Assembly (NCBI GenBank): GCA_050633105.1
Contig: JBOEFW010000026.1
Coordinates: 44,429 to 108,428 of the forward strand
Direction: 5' to 3'
DNA from: Aureispira sp050633105
GTDB lineage: Bacteria > Bacteroidota > Bacteroidia > Chitinophagales > Saprospiraceae
Length of the DNA: 64,000 nt
The number at the start of each line of letters is the position of its first letter. The first letter of the stretch is position 1. Under the pieces are notes generated by a model. It made no database searches and was not told where the DNA came from. It saw only the letters and a list, made by a program, of their open reading frames with translations. The position numbers were made by a program, and so were the translations under genes. Below, piece after piece: positions 35,989 to 44,671 of this stretch.

Positions 35989-36675
35989 ATGAAACTTAAT
36001 AATTTAAAACCTGCTAAAGGTTCTGTTAAAAATAGAAAGCGTATCGCGCGTGGGGTAGGAGCTGGTTCTGGTCGTACGGCGACAAGAGGTCACAAAGGAG
36101 CGAAATCTCGTTCTGGTTACTCTAATGCACGTTATTTCCAGGGAGGTCAAATGCCTCTTCACAAGTTGGTACCTAAGCGTGGTTTCAAAAATACACACCG
36201 TCGTTACCAATCTGGTCGTCCAGCGGAGCAAGTAGCTATTAGCCTAACACAATTGGCTTATTATGCTGGTAAAGCAAACGTAACGGAGGTAACACCTACC
36301 TTGTTCCAAGAATTAGGTGTTATTAGTAAGAACGCTTCCTTCAAAGTATTGAACACAGGCGAACTAACAGGTGCACTACAAGTAACTGCTAATCGCTTTT
36401 CTACTAGTGCTAAGAAAGCTATTGAAGCTGCTGGTGGTAAAGCATTCTTGTTGTTTAAGTTGAATACCCTACAAGGTATTGCTCATGCAGCAGGTACAGA
36501 TACTATCGATTTAGACTTGATACGTAAGCACATTGACTATGTCAACGAAGATGATATGGTACACATTGTAGCAGAAGGTAGCATTTCTACGAAACTAACC
36601 TTGAAAGTCAATAAAATTTCTGAAGAAGCCAAACAACAAGTTGAAGCCTTAGGTGGAACTGTTGAATTGGTTTAG
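35989..36675 (+). CDS. rplO: 50S ribosomal protein L15 with duplicated C-terminal domain
   Basis: 228 residues against about 145-150 in most bacteria. The basic N-terminus (RGVGAGSGRTATRGHKG, GGQMPLHKLVPKRGF) is normal. Residues 98-154 form the usual L15 domain ending RFSTSAKKAIEAAGGKAFLL. Instead of stopping, the chain continues with a linker and a second copy at about 172-228, ending KISEEAKQQVEALGGTVELV. The two copies align over their whole length. The second is the more canonical at its C-terminus. The frame is open and a terminator follows, so the long form is real. The role of the extra domain is unknown. Confidence 0.95.
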   Translation: MKLNNLKPAKGSVKNRKRIARGVGAGSGRTATRGHKGAKSRSGYSNARYFQGGQMPLHKLVPKRGFKNTHRRYQSGRPAEQVAISLTQLAYYAGKANVTEVTPTLFQELGVISKNASFKVLNTGELTGALQVTANRFSTSAKKAIEAAGGKAFLLFKLNTLQGIAHAAGTDTIDLDLIRKHIDYVNEDDMVHIVAEGSISTKLTLKVNKISEEAKQQVEALGGTVELV

Positions 36676-36683
36676 AACGATAG

Positions 36684-36719
36684 AATTGGAAAAGTAATCC
36701 TACTTTTCCAATTTTTTTC
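36684..36719 (+). terminator. Terminator after rplO
   Basis: ATTGGAAAAGTA pairs perfectly with TACTTTTCCAAT around loop ATCC, followed by T6. It separates the S10/spc ribosomal genes from secY. Confidence 0.9.
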
Positions 36720-36829
36720 TTTCCCTTCGTATAATTTCTGCTTGATGTTATTGGATAAGAATTTCCAGAAATTTACTTCTGGAGCTCTTTAATAATGGCA
36801 GGAAGCATTCCTAATAATACATTAAGACA

Positions 36830-38188
36830 ATGAACGGTCTAATCAAAAAAATCCAAGACATTTGGTCTATTGAGGACTTGCGTACTCGCATCCTTATTAC
36901 CATCGGATTTCTTGCAGTTTATCGCTTCGGAAGTTTTGTCATTTTGCCAGGTATCGATTCTGAAGGCTTGAAGAATGCCTTTGGTAGTGGTGGTGGGCTT
37001 ATCGACTTACTAAACTCCTTTACAGGTGGTTCTTTCTTCAAAGCAGCAGTGTTTGCTTTGGGAATTATGCCCTATATCTCTGCCTCTATTATTGTGCAGT
37101 TATTGGGTTTTGCCGTCCCTTATTTCCAGAAACTACAGAAAGATGGAGAGAATGGACAACGCAAATTGAACCAAATCACGAGAGTTATTACAATTGCTAT
37201 TACTATTGTCCAAGGTTCTGCCTATTTAGGATATATTAATGGTTTAGGATCTGGCGTTATTGTGCCAGGTATTCCTCCTACCGTATTCTGGTTATCTAAT
37301 ATCATTATTCTAACAGCAGGTACTATTTTCTGTATGTGGTTAGGAGAACGTATTACAGATAAAGGTGTTGGAAATGGTATCTCTTTATTGATTACAGCAG
37401 GTATTATTGCTGCGCTTCCTGGTGCTTTTATGCAAGAATTTGAATTGCGTTTAGGTAGTGGAGCATTGATTGTTTTCATTATTGAAATGGCTTTATTTGT
37501 AGCAGTAGTAATGGCTAGTGTAGCCTTAGTACAAGCTGTAAGAAAGATCAAAATTCAGTTTGCTAAGCATATGATAGGACGTAGTAATCTCAATGAATTG
37601 GGAACAGAGCGGGACTATTTGCCAATCAAACTAAATGCAGCAGGTGTAATGCCTATTATCTTTGCCCAGGCATTGATGTTTGCACCAGGTGCTATTGCCG
37701 CAGCTATGAACAGTGATGCTCAAATTTGGAGAGATCTAGCAGACTTTACTTCTGTTTTGTATAATGTTGTCTTCTTCTTATTAGTAGTAATCTTTACTTA
37801 CGTTTATACCGCCTTGATCGTTAATCCACAACAATATGCAGACCACTTGAAACGCCAGAATGCGTTTATTCCAGGTGTGAAACAAGGAAACGATACTGCA
37901 GAGTATATTGATGAAGTAACTACTTTGATCACTTTGCCAGGTTCTGTGGCATTAGGTCTGATTTCTATCGTACCAGGTTTAGCTATGGCTGCTGGTATAG
38001 CTAGTAACCCTAACTTTGCTATTTTCTATGGAGGTACTTCTCTATTGATTCTGGTAGCAGTAGTATTGGATACACTACAACAAATCGACGGACATTTGTC
38101 TATGCACGGTTATGATGTGAGAAAAATCAAAGGAAGAACAAGAACAGCATCCGCAGACAATATTGATGTTGATAGCTATTCTGAATAA
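36830..38188 (+). CDS. secY: Protein translocase subunit SecY
   Basis: 452 residues with ten predicted membrane segments. Signatures: FGSGGGLIDLLNSFTGGSFF, GIMPYISASIIVQLL and LPIKLNAAGVMPIIFAQAL, and the C-terminal HGYDVRKIKGR. Forms the protein-conducting channel with SecE and SecG. A strong terminator lies upstream, so it probably has its own promoter, though none is obvious. map, often next in Bacteroidota, is absent; infA follows. Confidence 0.97.
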   Translation: MNGLIKKIQDIWSIEDLRTRILITIGFLAVYRFGSFVILPGIDSEGLKNAFGSGGGLIDLLNSFTGGSFFKAAVFALGIMPYISASIIVQLLGFAVPYFQKLQKDGENGQRKLNQITRVITIAITIVQGSAYLGYINGLGSGVIVPGIPPTVFWLSNIIILTAGTIFCMWLGERITDKGVGNGISLLITAGIIAALPGAFMQEFELRLGSGALIVFIIEMALFVAVVMASVALVQAVRKIKIQFAKHMIGRSNLNELGTERDYLPIKLNAAGVMPIIFAQALMFAPGAIAAAMNSDAQIWRDLADFTSVLYNVVFFLLVVIFTYVYTALIVNPQQYADHLKRQNAFIPGVKQGNDTAEYIDEVTTLITLPGSVALGLISIVPGLAMAAGIASNPNFAIFYGGTSLLILVAVVLDTLQQIDGHLSMHGYDVRKIKGRTRTASADNIDVDSYSE

Positions 38189-38284
38189 GAAAATCAATAG
38201 CAATAAATCAACTAACACCCTCTAGGTGAAACTAGAGAGACTCAAATAACACCTTGTAAATTAGGTAATTTCATTTTAAAGTTA

Positions 38285-38292
38285 GATATTTG
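38285..38292 (+). promoter_or_regulatory. Candidate promoter -7 element before infA
   Basis: GATATTTG followed by CAGTCCG lies 20 bp before infA. It differs from TAnnTTTG at one base and resembles the GACCTTTG boxes at 63412-63787. No -33 TTG at the right distance. A small stem-loop (CTCTAG 38220-38225 / CTAGAG 38232-38237) lies upstream. Confidence 0.35.
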
Positions 38293-38312
38293 CAGTCCGA
38301 AAAGAAAATCGA

Positions 38313-38531
38313 ATGGCCAAGCAAGAATTAATCCGTCAAGACGGAACCATTGAAGAGGCATTGTCTAATGCCATGTTTAGAGTTAGATTGGAGAACGACC
38401 ATATTATCGTTGCTACTATCTCTGGAAAGATGCGTATGAATTATATTCGTATCCTCCCAGGTGATAAAGTTGCTGTGGAAATGTCTCCTTATGATTTGAC
38501 TAGAGGACGTATTATATATCGTTACAAGTAA
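38313..38531 (+). CDS. infA: Translation initiation factor IF-1
   Basis: 72 residues, standard. MAKQELIRQDGTIEEALSNA, the OB-fold GKMRMNYIRILPGDKVAVEM and C-terminal DLTRGRIIYRYK are canonical. Confidence 0.98.
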   Translation: MAKQELIRQDGTIEEALSNAMFRVRLENDHIIVATISGKMRMNYIRILPGDKVAVEMSPYDLTRGRIIYRYK

Positions 38532-38545
38532 AAGCAACCACAATC

Positions 38546-38662
38546 ATGAAAGTAAGACCATCAGTAAAAAAGCGTTCAGTAGATTGCAAGATCGTACGCA
38601 GACATGGCAAAGTTTACATCATTAACAAGAAAAATCCTAAGTTCAAGCAACGTCAAGGATAA
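38546..38662 (+). CDS. rpmJ: 50S ribosomal protein L36
   Basis: 38 residues from ATG 38546: MKVRPSVKKRSVDCKIVRRH through NKKNPKFKQRQG to a stop at 38660-38662. Only one of the four zinc ligands of the classic form remains (the Cys in VDCK), as is usual for Bacteroidota L36. 14 bp after infA. Confidence 0.96.
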   Translation: MKVRPSVKKRSVDCKIVRRHGKVYIINKKNPKFKQRQG

Positions 38663-38694
38663 TTAATAGCAGCATAAATTTTTAATCGTTAGAT

Positions 38695-39072
38695 ATGGCT
38701 CGTATTGCAGGGGTAGATTTGCCCAAGAACAAGAGAGGTGTCATTGGCCTAACCTACATTTATGGGATAGGGCTAACATCGTCAAAAGCAATTTTGGCAA
38801 AAGCGGATATTGATCCGAGTATTAAAGTAAAAGATTGGAACGATGCCAACATCAAAGGTATTCGTGAAATCTTAGCGGATACTTATACCGTAGAAGGTCA
38901 ATTGCGCACAGAAATCCAATTAAACATCAAACGTCTTATGGACATTGCTTGTTATAGAGGATTGCGCCACAGAAAAGGTTTACCTTTACGCGGACAGCGT
39001 ACACAGACTAATGCTCGTACTCGTAAGGGTAAGCGTAAGACTGTTGCGAATAAGAAGAAAGCAGGTAAATAA
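38695..39072 (+). CDS. rpsM: 30S ribosomal protein S13
   Basis: 125 residues. ARIAGVDLPKNKRGVIGLTY, GLRHRKGLPLRGQRTQTNAR and the terminal Lys-rich tail are canonical. Forms bridges between the 30S head and 50S. Confidence 0.98.
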   Translation: MARIAGVDLPKNKRGVIGLTYIYGIGLTSSKAILAKADIDPSIKVKDWNDANIKGIREILADTYTVEGQLRTEIQLNIKRLMDIACYRGLRHRKGLPLRGQRTQTNARTRKGKRKTVANKKKAGK

Positions 39073-39104
39073 TAAGTAACAACGACTAGATTAGTAATAT
39101 AGTT

Positions 39105-39491
39105 ATGGCAAAGTCTAAAAAAGTAAAAAAGAAGAACGTAAAAGTGGACCCGCAAGGACAGGCCCACATCCGCGCTTCCTTCAACAACATCATTATTACC
39201 TTGACCAACAATGCAGGCCAGGCCATTTCTTGGGCTTCTGCAGGTAAAGCTGGTTTTAGAGGTTCTAAGAAGAACACTCCTTATGCTGCACAAATCGCTG
39301 CGACTGACGCTGCGAAAGAAGCATATGACTGTGGTTTGAGAAGCGTAACGGTATACGTTAAAGGTCCAGGTTCTGGACGTGAGGCTGCGATTCGCGCTAT
39401 TGATGCCGCTGGTATCAAAGTCATCACCATCTTGGATGTAACTCCATTGCCACACAATGGTTGTCGTCCACCCAAAAAACGTAGAGTTTAA
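39105..39491 (+). CDS. rpsK: 30S ribosomal protein S11
   Basis: 128 residues. AHIRASFNNIIITLTNNAGQ, GSGREAAIRAIDAAGI and NGCRPPKKRRV are canonical. Followed by an unusually long 210-bp spacer with repeated hairpins before rpsD. Confidence 0.98.
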   Translation: MAKSKKVKKKNVKVDPQGQAHIRASFNNIIITLTNNAGQAISWASAGKAGFRGSKKNTPYAAQIAATDAAKEAYDCGLRSVTVYVKGPGSGREAAIRAIDAAGIKVITILDVTPLPHNGCRPPKKRRV

Positions 39492-39586
39492 TCTATTAAT
39501 TCTATTAGAATTAGTAAATTGTCAACAGTTAATACAGAGATACAACCTCAGTAATTAGTTGAAACACTTCTACAAACAATAAATCA

Positions 39587-39683
39587 GATGTAAATGCTCT
39601 TCTATTAATGGGATTAGTAGTTACATCAGTACATCTAAATCAGTTACAAATGCCCTTCTATTGACGGGATTGGTAGTTGTAAC
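39587..39683 (+). promoter_or_regulatory. Tandem covarying hairpins in the rpsD leader
   Basis: Two copies of one stem-loop lie head to tail. Copy 1: outer stem GATGTAA (39587-39593)/TTACATC (39621-39627), left bulge ATGCTCTT, inner stem CTATTAA (39602-39608)/TTAGTAG (39614-39620), loop TGGGA. Copy 2: outer stem GTTACAA (39643-39649)/TTGTAAC (39677-39683), bulge ATGCCCTT, inner stem CTATTGA/TTGGTAG, loop CGGGA. The outer stems differ between copies by paired changes that keep base pairing, while bulge and loop are conserved. That is the pattern of a selected RNA structure. S4 autoregulates its operon through mRNA leaders in other bacteria, so an S4-responsive element is the natural hypothesis. 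Confidence 0.65.
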
Positions 39684-39701
39684 ACAAATGTTAAATAAAC
39701 A

Positions 39702-40316
39702 ATGGCAAGGTATAGAGGACCTAAATCAAAGAAAGCCAGAGCACTTGGCGAGGCAATTTTTGGTTACGACAAAGTTTTTGAAAAGAAAAAATACGGCCCT
39801 GGACAACACGGACCATCTAAAAGACGCCGACAAAAGTCGGATTATGCTATCCAGTTAATGGAAAAGCAAAAAGCTAAATACACGTATGGTGTATTAGAGC
39901 GCCAATTCCGCAAAATGTTTGACAAAGCCAGCAGACAGTCTGGTAAAACAGGTGAAAACTTGTTCAAACTATTGGAAGCTCGTTTGGACAATGTCGTATA
40001 CCGCATGGGCATCGCTCCTTCTCGTAGAGCAGCTCGCCAGTTAGTATCGCACAAACACATCGCTGTAAATGGCGTTGTTACCAATATACCTTCTTGTAAC
40101 TTGAAACCAGGTGACGTTATCCAAGTTCGTGGTAAGTCTCAAGGTAAAGAAGTGATTTTAGATTCCTTAGCAGCCAACGCTTCAAACGTTCGTAAATTCT
40201 CTTGGTTAGAATGGAACGGTGATAAGATGGAAGGTGTCTTTATACAAACACCAAATAGAGAAGAAATTCCAGAGAAAATTAACGAGCAGCTCATTGTTGA
40301 GTTGTACTCTAAATAA
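39702..40316 (+). CDS. rpsD: 30S ribosomal protein S4
   Basis: 204 residues. MARYRGPKSKKARALGEAIF, the S4 domain RLDNVVYRMGIAPSRRAARQ and LVSHKHIAVNGVVTNIPS are canonical. Zinc ligands of the CxxC-type N-terminus are absent. Initiates 30S assembly. Preceded by the tandem hairpin leader and followed by a perfect hairpin before rpoA. Confidence 0.98.
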   Translation: MARYRGPKSKKARALGEAIFGYDKVFEKKKYGPGQHGPSKRRRQKSDYAIQLMEKQKAKYTYGVLERQFRKMFDKASRQSGKTGENLFKLLEARLDNVVYRMGIAPSRRAARQLVSHKHIAVNGVVTNIPSCNLKPGDVIQVRGKSQGKEVILDSLAANASNVRKFSWLEWNGDKMEGVFIQTPNREEIPEKINEQLIVELYSK

Positions 40317-40343
40317 TTAGCTCTAAGCTTATATGGTAGCTAT

Positions 40344-40375
40344 ATTTTAGGACTTCGGTTACGAAGTCCTAAAAT
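40344..40375 (+). terminator. Hairpin between rpsD and rpoA
   Basis: ATTTTAGGACTTCG (40344-40357) pairs perfectly with CGAAGTCCTAAAAT (40362-40375), loop GTTA, with a small GGGC/GCCC hairpin just after (about 40382-40393). There is no long U tract, so attenuation or mRNA processing within the alpha operon is as likely as termination. Confidence 0.55.
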
Positions 40376-40434
40376 CGTTTAGGGCAAATGCCCCTTGATT
40401 CAGAAATTCTCAACCATCAGATACGATTAATCTT

Positions 40435-41433
40435 ATGAGTTTATTAAACTTTCAGAAGCCAGACAAAATTTTGCTTAAAAAAGCAGACGATTTTGAAGGG
40501 CAATTTGAATTCCGACCATTAGAGCCTGGATTCGGTCAAACTATTGGCAACTCCTTGCGTCGCGTTCTATTATCTTCTTTGGAAGGCTACGCGATCTCTG
40601 CGGTACGCATCCGTGGTGTCGATCACGAATTTTCTTCTATCAAAGGTGTAGTGGAAGATGTAGTTGACATCATTCTCAACCTTAAACAAGTACGTTTGAA
40701 GTACTTACTAGATGGAGAAATCGATGGTTCAGAGACCATCTACGCTACAATTAGTGGCAAAAGTGTGTTAACAGCAGGTGATTTAACCGCTGACGCAACT
40801 GCTTTTGATGTAACTAACCCAGATTTAGTTATCTGCAACATGGAGCCTTCTATTACATTGGAGGTTGAATTGAGCATTACTAAAGGTAGAGGCTATGTTT
40901 CTGCAGAAGAAAACCTTCCTAAAGATGCTCCTATTGGTTATATTCCAATCGATGCTATTTATACACCAATCAAGAATGTTAAATACGCAGTTTCTAGTAG
41001 CCGTGTAGGACAACATACTGATTATGAGAAGTTGACTATTGATTTGAAAACGGATGGAACAATCCACCCAGAGTACGCTATCAAAGAAGCTTCTAAAATC
41101 TTGATTCAACACTTAATGTTGATCTCTGACGAAAACATCACTTTTGATGATGAAGCCAGAAAAGAAGATAATATCGTAGATGAGCACATTTTACACATGC
41201 GCAAGTTACTCAAAACTTCTTTGGAAGATTTGGACTTGTCTGTTAGAGCGTACAACTGTCTAAAAGCTGCTAAGATCAACTCTTTGGCGGATCTAGTACA
41301 CTACGAAACACACGAATTGTTGAAGTTCCGTAACTTCGGTAAGAAATCTTTAGTAGAAATTGAAGAATTGCTAGTAGAGAAAAACTTATCCTTCGGAATG
41401 GATTTGTCTAAATACAAACTAGACGAAGAATAG
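40435..41433 (+). CDS. rpoA: DNA-directed RNA polymerase subunit alpha
   Basis: 332 residues. The N-terminal assembly domain has RPLEPGFGQTIGNSLRRVLL and LEGYAISAVRIRGVDHEFS. The C-terminal domain (about 255-325) has DLSVRAYNCLKAAKINSLAD and FRNFGKKSLVEIEELL, which bind UP elements and activators. Part of the alpha operon with rpsD upstream and rplQ downstream. Confidence 0.98.
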   Translation: MSLLNFQKPDKILLKKADDFEGQFEFRPLEPGFGQTIGNSLRRVLLSSLEGYAISAVRIRGVDHEFSSIKGVVEDVVDIILNLKQVRLKYLLDGEIDGSETIYATISGKSVLTAGDLTADATAFDVTNPDLVICNMEPSITLEVELSITKGRGYVSAEENLPKDAPIGYIPIDAIYTPIKNVKYAVSSSRVGQHTDYEKLTIDLKTDGTIHPEYAIKEASKILIQHLMLISDENITFDDEARKEDNIVDEHILHMRKLLKTSLEDLDLSVRAYNCLKAAKINSLADLVHYETHELLKFRNFGKKSLVEIEELLVEKNLSFGMDLSKYKLDEE

Positions 41434-41535
41434 AATACCATTATTGGTAGATCTTTATTATAAAAATTTGCAGTAACGGAAATAGTCTTTCATAGAGTTA
41501 GAGTATGTGCTGTGGAGTAAAATTAATTGTTAGTC

Positions 41536-42060
41536 ATGAGACACGGTAAAAAGTTTAACCACTTAAGTAGAAAAAAAGGCCACCGCAAAGCCTTATTGAA
41601 AAACATGTCAATCTCTTTGATCAAGCACAAACGTATTCGTACTACTGTTGCTAAAGCAAAAGCTCTACGTAAATACATCGAGCCTTTGTTGACAAGAGCC
41701 AAGAAGGTCAATGCTGCTGACAAAATTGAGCATGCAACACACCACAGACGTGTAGTATTTAGCCACTTGCAAGACAAAGAGGCTGTTAAAACATTGTTTG
41801 GTGAGATCGCAACAAAAATTGCTGATCGTCCAGGTGGTTACGTTCGTATTTTGCGCACAGGTTACCGTCAAAATGATGCTGCTGATATGTGTATCATTGA
41901 GTTGGTAGATTATAACACAGAGGCACTAGAAACTACAAACGTTAAGAAAAAACGTACTCGTCGTGGTAGAAGAAAAAAATCTTCTGATACGAATACTGCT
42001 GTTGCAACGGAGAATCAAGATACTCCTGTTGACAACACGTCTAACGAAGAAGAAGAATAA
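41536..42060 (+). CDS. rplQ: 50S ribosomal protein L17 with C-terminal extension
   Basis: 174 residues from ATG 41536 (MRHGKKFNHLSRKKGHRKAL), the family start; a TTG at 41527 is rejected. The core (to about residue 120) is normal and an extension of about 55 residues, first basic (KKKRTRRGRRKKS) then Asn/Thr/Glu-rich, follows. Last gene of the cluster, closed by a strong terminator. Confidence 0.97.
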   Translation: MRHGKKFNHLSRKKGHRKALLKNMSISLIKHKRIRTTVAKAKALRKYIEPLLTRAKKVNAADKIEHATHHRRVVFSHLQDKEAVKTLFGEIATKIADRPGGYVRILRTGYRQNDAADMCIIELVDYNTEALETTNVKKKRTRRGRRKKSSDTNTAVATENQDTPVDNTSNEEEE

Positions 42061-42080
42061 ACGACTCGTTTATCTCTCTT

Positions 42081-42119
42081 AAAAGTCATTCCGATAACTA
42101 TCGGAATGACTTTTTTTAT
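42081..42119 (+). terminator. Terminator of the ribosomal/alpha cluster
   Basis: AAAAGTCATTCCGATA pairs with TATCGGAATGACTTTT around a two-base loop, ending in a run of seven T. Confidence 0.92.
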
Positions 42120-42167
42120 TTATTGACTAATGGGAGCAGTGCCTTGCTCTCTTCTTTATAAAGCAAT

Positions 42168-43538
42168 ATGCGCAATTGGATTTCCTTTTTTCATGATTGG
42201 TTGCGACAGCGTTTAGGTGCTGATCTGGACGATAAGCTCAAACAGTATTTTCTGTCAGGAGCTTACAAGTCTATCGTAATGCAAGGAGCAATTGCTTTGT
42301 TGACATTTGGAACAGCGTTATTTATTGCACGAGTAACAGGAGAGGAGGGCTTTGGTGTTTATACCACAGTTTTTACTTGGATTGCGATTGCAAGTGTAGG
42401 GGCAACATTGGGCTTGGATGATTTAGCATTAAAGCAATTGCCTATTTATGAAGAACAGCAGCAACCTGCCCTTATTCATGGCTTATTACGCTGGTCTAAC
42501 TGTTGGGGACTGTTGGTTGGAATTGGAGTTGCGTTGTCCTTATTACTACTAGCCAATTATACTGCTATTAATGGTCTTAGTAATTATCGCGTCTATTACC
42601 AATGGGCCGTATGGGTGATCCCTTTGTTTGTCTTAATGCATATTAATCAAGCGAGTTTACGCGCTTTAGGTTTTTTGGGACGCGGCCAAGTTGCGGAGAA
42701 AGTTGTACAACCACTTTCCTTTTTTATAGCCTTAGTAATTTTTTGGTTGTACGCGGGGCAAGACCTAAGTGATAAGCAAGCAGTTATAGCGCGGGTTTGT
42801 TCTTTTGTCATAACCGCTTTAGTTGCGTTTTATTTATTAATAAAAGTATGGAAACCTTATAAACAAACGCTACCAGAGCAGGAGACAAAAAAATGGTGGG
42901 GTAGTAGTCGTTATTTTGCGTTTACGTCTTTGTTGTATATTGTTAATACAAGAATAGATATTGTCCTTTTAAGCTTTTATGAAGTTGGTGAAGCAGAGAT
43001 TGCTTATTATAATGCGGCTCTGAAACTTTCGGATATGGCGTTGATCCCTTTTGCTGTTTTATATACTGTGACAGCGCCTATGTTTTCCAAATTGTATGCC
43101 GCTAAGCGCTTGGATGATTTGCAGGAGTTCTATACCAAGACTACCCGTCTTTCCTTTTTAGTCATTGCTTTTATTCTACTGGTCTTGGTTTTGGGAGGAC
43201 ATTGGTTTTTAGGCTTATTTGGGGCTGGTTTTGTTCAGGGCTATCCTATTTTGTTGCTTTTATGCGGGGTAAAGTTGCTGCATGTTTTTGTAGGACCTGC
43301 CAATTATTTGGTGATGATGATTGATTTGGAGCGAGAAGCGACTTGGATACTATTGACTAGTGTGCTCGTCACAGTCTTATTACACCACTATTTAATTCCT
43401 ACTTATGCTGGGATGGGCGCAGCGAGTGCAACGTTTATTGGATTATTATTGTTTGAAGTATTATTGATTGGATTGACGTATTCTAAAAGTGGAATTATGC
43501 CTACAATATTAGGACGTTTTTCTAAAAGGAAAAAATAG
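42168..43538 (+). CDS. Wzx-like polysaccharide/lipid flippase (MOP superfamily)
   Basis: 456 residues with about 12-14 membrane segments. The N-terminal GAYKSIVMQGAIALLTFGTA and ARVTGEEGFGVYTTVFTWIA are typical of oligosaccharide flippases, which translocate undecaprenyl-linked sugars across the inner membrane. No glycosyltransferase genes are adjacent, so the substrate cannot be inferred. It directly follows the ribosomal-cluster terminator. Confidence 0.85.
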   Translation: MRNWISFFHDWLRQRLGADLDDKLKQYFLSGAYKSIVMQGAIALLTFGTALFIARVTGEEGFGVYTTVFTWIAIASVGATLGLDDLALKQLPIYEEQQQPALIHGLLRWSNCWGLLVGIGVALSLLLLANYTAINGLSNYRVYYQWAVWVIPLFVLMHINQASLRALGFLGRGQVAEKVVQPLSFFIALVIFWLYAGQDLSDKQAVIARVCSFVITALVAFYLLIKVWKPYKQTLPEQETKKWWGSSRYFAFTSLLYIVNTRIDIVLLSFYEVGEAEIAYYNAALKLSDMALIPFAVLYTVTAPMFSKLYAAKRLDDLQEFYTKTTRLSFLVIAFILLVLVLGGHWFLGLFGAGFVQGYPILLLLCGVKLLHVFVGPANYLVMMIDLEREATWILLTSVLVTVLLHHYLIPTYAGMGAASATFIGLLLFEVLLIGLTYSKSGIMPTILGRFSKRKK

Positions 43539-43584
43539 CTAAGGCTAGCTTTTAGGTTCCATAGATTTGTAACAAAAAATACCG

Positions 43585-43592
43585 TACCTTTG
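43585..43592 (+). promoter_or_regulatory. Promoter of the Ca2+/Na+ antiporter gene
   Basis: TACCTTTG is an exact TAnnTTTG match with TTTG at 43566-43569 (15-nt spacer, shorter than usual). It places the transcription start near 43599, which rules out the GTG at 43597 as start and supports the ATG at 43654. Confidence 0.6.
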
Positions 43593-43653
43593 CTTCGTGA
43601 ATCGTTCAGGATTGACAGATTGTTTAGGCCTATATAATGTATACCATCACATC

Positions 43654-44664
43654 ATGGATTTATTTTTATCGCTTGCTTTACTAATTGTTGGTTTTATTGT
43701 GCTCATAAAAGGAGCAGATTTTTTGGTAGATGGTGCTTCTGCTGTTGCCAAGAAATTTAATATTTCCGACATTATTATTGGATTAACGATTGTTTCTTTT
43801 GGCACCTCTGCTCCTGAGTTAGTAGTTAATATTGCTGCGGCTTGGGAGGGGAAAAATGAAATGATTATTGGAAATGTATTAGGCTCCAACATCTTTAATA
43901 CCTGTCTGATTATAGGAGTGGCAGGAGTGATTTATCCCTTAGCAATACAACGTGCTACGGTACGAAAAGAATTGCCTTTTTCTATTCTGATTGTGGTCTT
44001 AATGTTTTTATTAGCAAACGATCAATTGATAAGAGGGGCGGGTAATTATATTTCTCCTATTGACGGTTTAGTGTTTTTAGCCTTGTTTGTAGGGTTTTTA
44101 TATTACATCTATAAGAGCTCTAAGACGCAAAACGTCGATGGAATTGATGAAGAAATAGATGCAATTGAGGCCATGCCTATTGGCAAGAGCGTCTTTTTTG
44201 TAGTTGGTGGAATGGCTGGTTTAGTAATAGGAGGAACACTTGTCCTAGATAATGCTGTTATTTTTGCCCAGTATTTTGGAATGACGGAGCGTGTGATTGG
44301 TTTGACTGTCATTGCTATAGGAACCTCTTTGCCTGAGTTAGCTACATCCGTAGTAGCTGCTCTCAAAAAGAATAGTGACATTGCTATGGGAAATGTAGTC
44401 GGCTCTAATATCTTTAATGTATTATTGGTATTGGGTGCAAGTGCCACAATTGCACCAACACCTATTAGTTATGACGTAGCTGCTAACTTTGACATTTATT
44501 TCTTACTAGGAAGTACTTTATTATTAACAGCTTTCTTATTCATTGGTACCAGAGTGCGATCACAATCAGGAGGTGCTCCAACTTATACTATTGATCGTTG
44601 GCAAGCGGCTATTTTATTTGTAGCAGTTGTGATTTATATTGTTTACTTGTTAGCCAATCAATAA
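43654..44664 (+). CDS. Calcium/sodium antiporter (CaCA family, YrbG-like)
   Basis: 336 residues from ATG 43654 (MDLFLSLALLIVGFIVLI). Two inverted alpha-repeats carry the ion-binding motifs FGTSAPELVVN and IGTSLPELATSV, each followed by NVLGSNIFN / NVVGSNIFN. Ten membrane segments are expected, with an acidic cytoplasmic loop (GIDEEIDAIEA) between the halves. Exchanges Na+ for Ca2+ across the inner membrane. Ends seven bases from the convergent gene without a terminator. Confidence 0.93.
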   Translation: MDLFLSLALLIVGFIVLIKGADFLVDGASAVAKKFNISDIIIGLTIVSFGTSAPELVVNIAAAWEGKNEMIIGNVLGSNIFNTCLIIGVAGVIYPLAIQRATVRKELPFSILIVVLMFLLANDQLIRGAGNYISPIDGLVFLALFVGFLYYIYKSSKTQNVDGIDEEIDAIEAMPIGKSVFFVVGGMAGLVIGGTLVLDNAVIFAQYFGMTERVIGLTVIAIGTSLPELATSVVAALKKNSDIAMGNVVGSNIFNVLLVLGASATIAPTPISYDVAANFDIYFLLGSTLLLTAFLFIGTRVRSQSGGAPTYTIDRWQAAILFVAVVIYIVYLLANQ

Positions 44665-44671
44665 GAGATTT

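Noticed and set aside
33378..38662. Zinc-free S14 and L36 as signs of zinc-starvation paralogues
   Set aside because: The cysteine-poor forms in the main operon are the usual ones in Bacteroidota, so this is not unusual.
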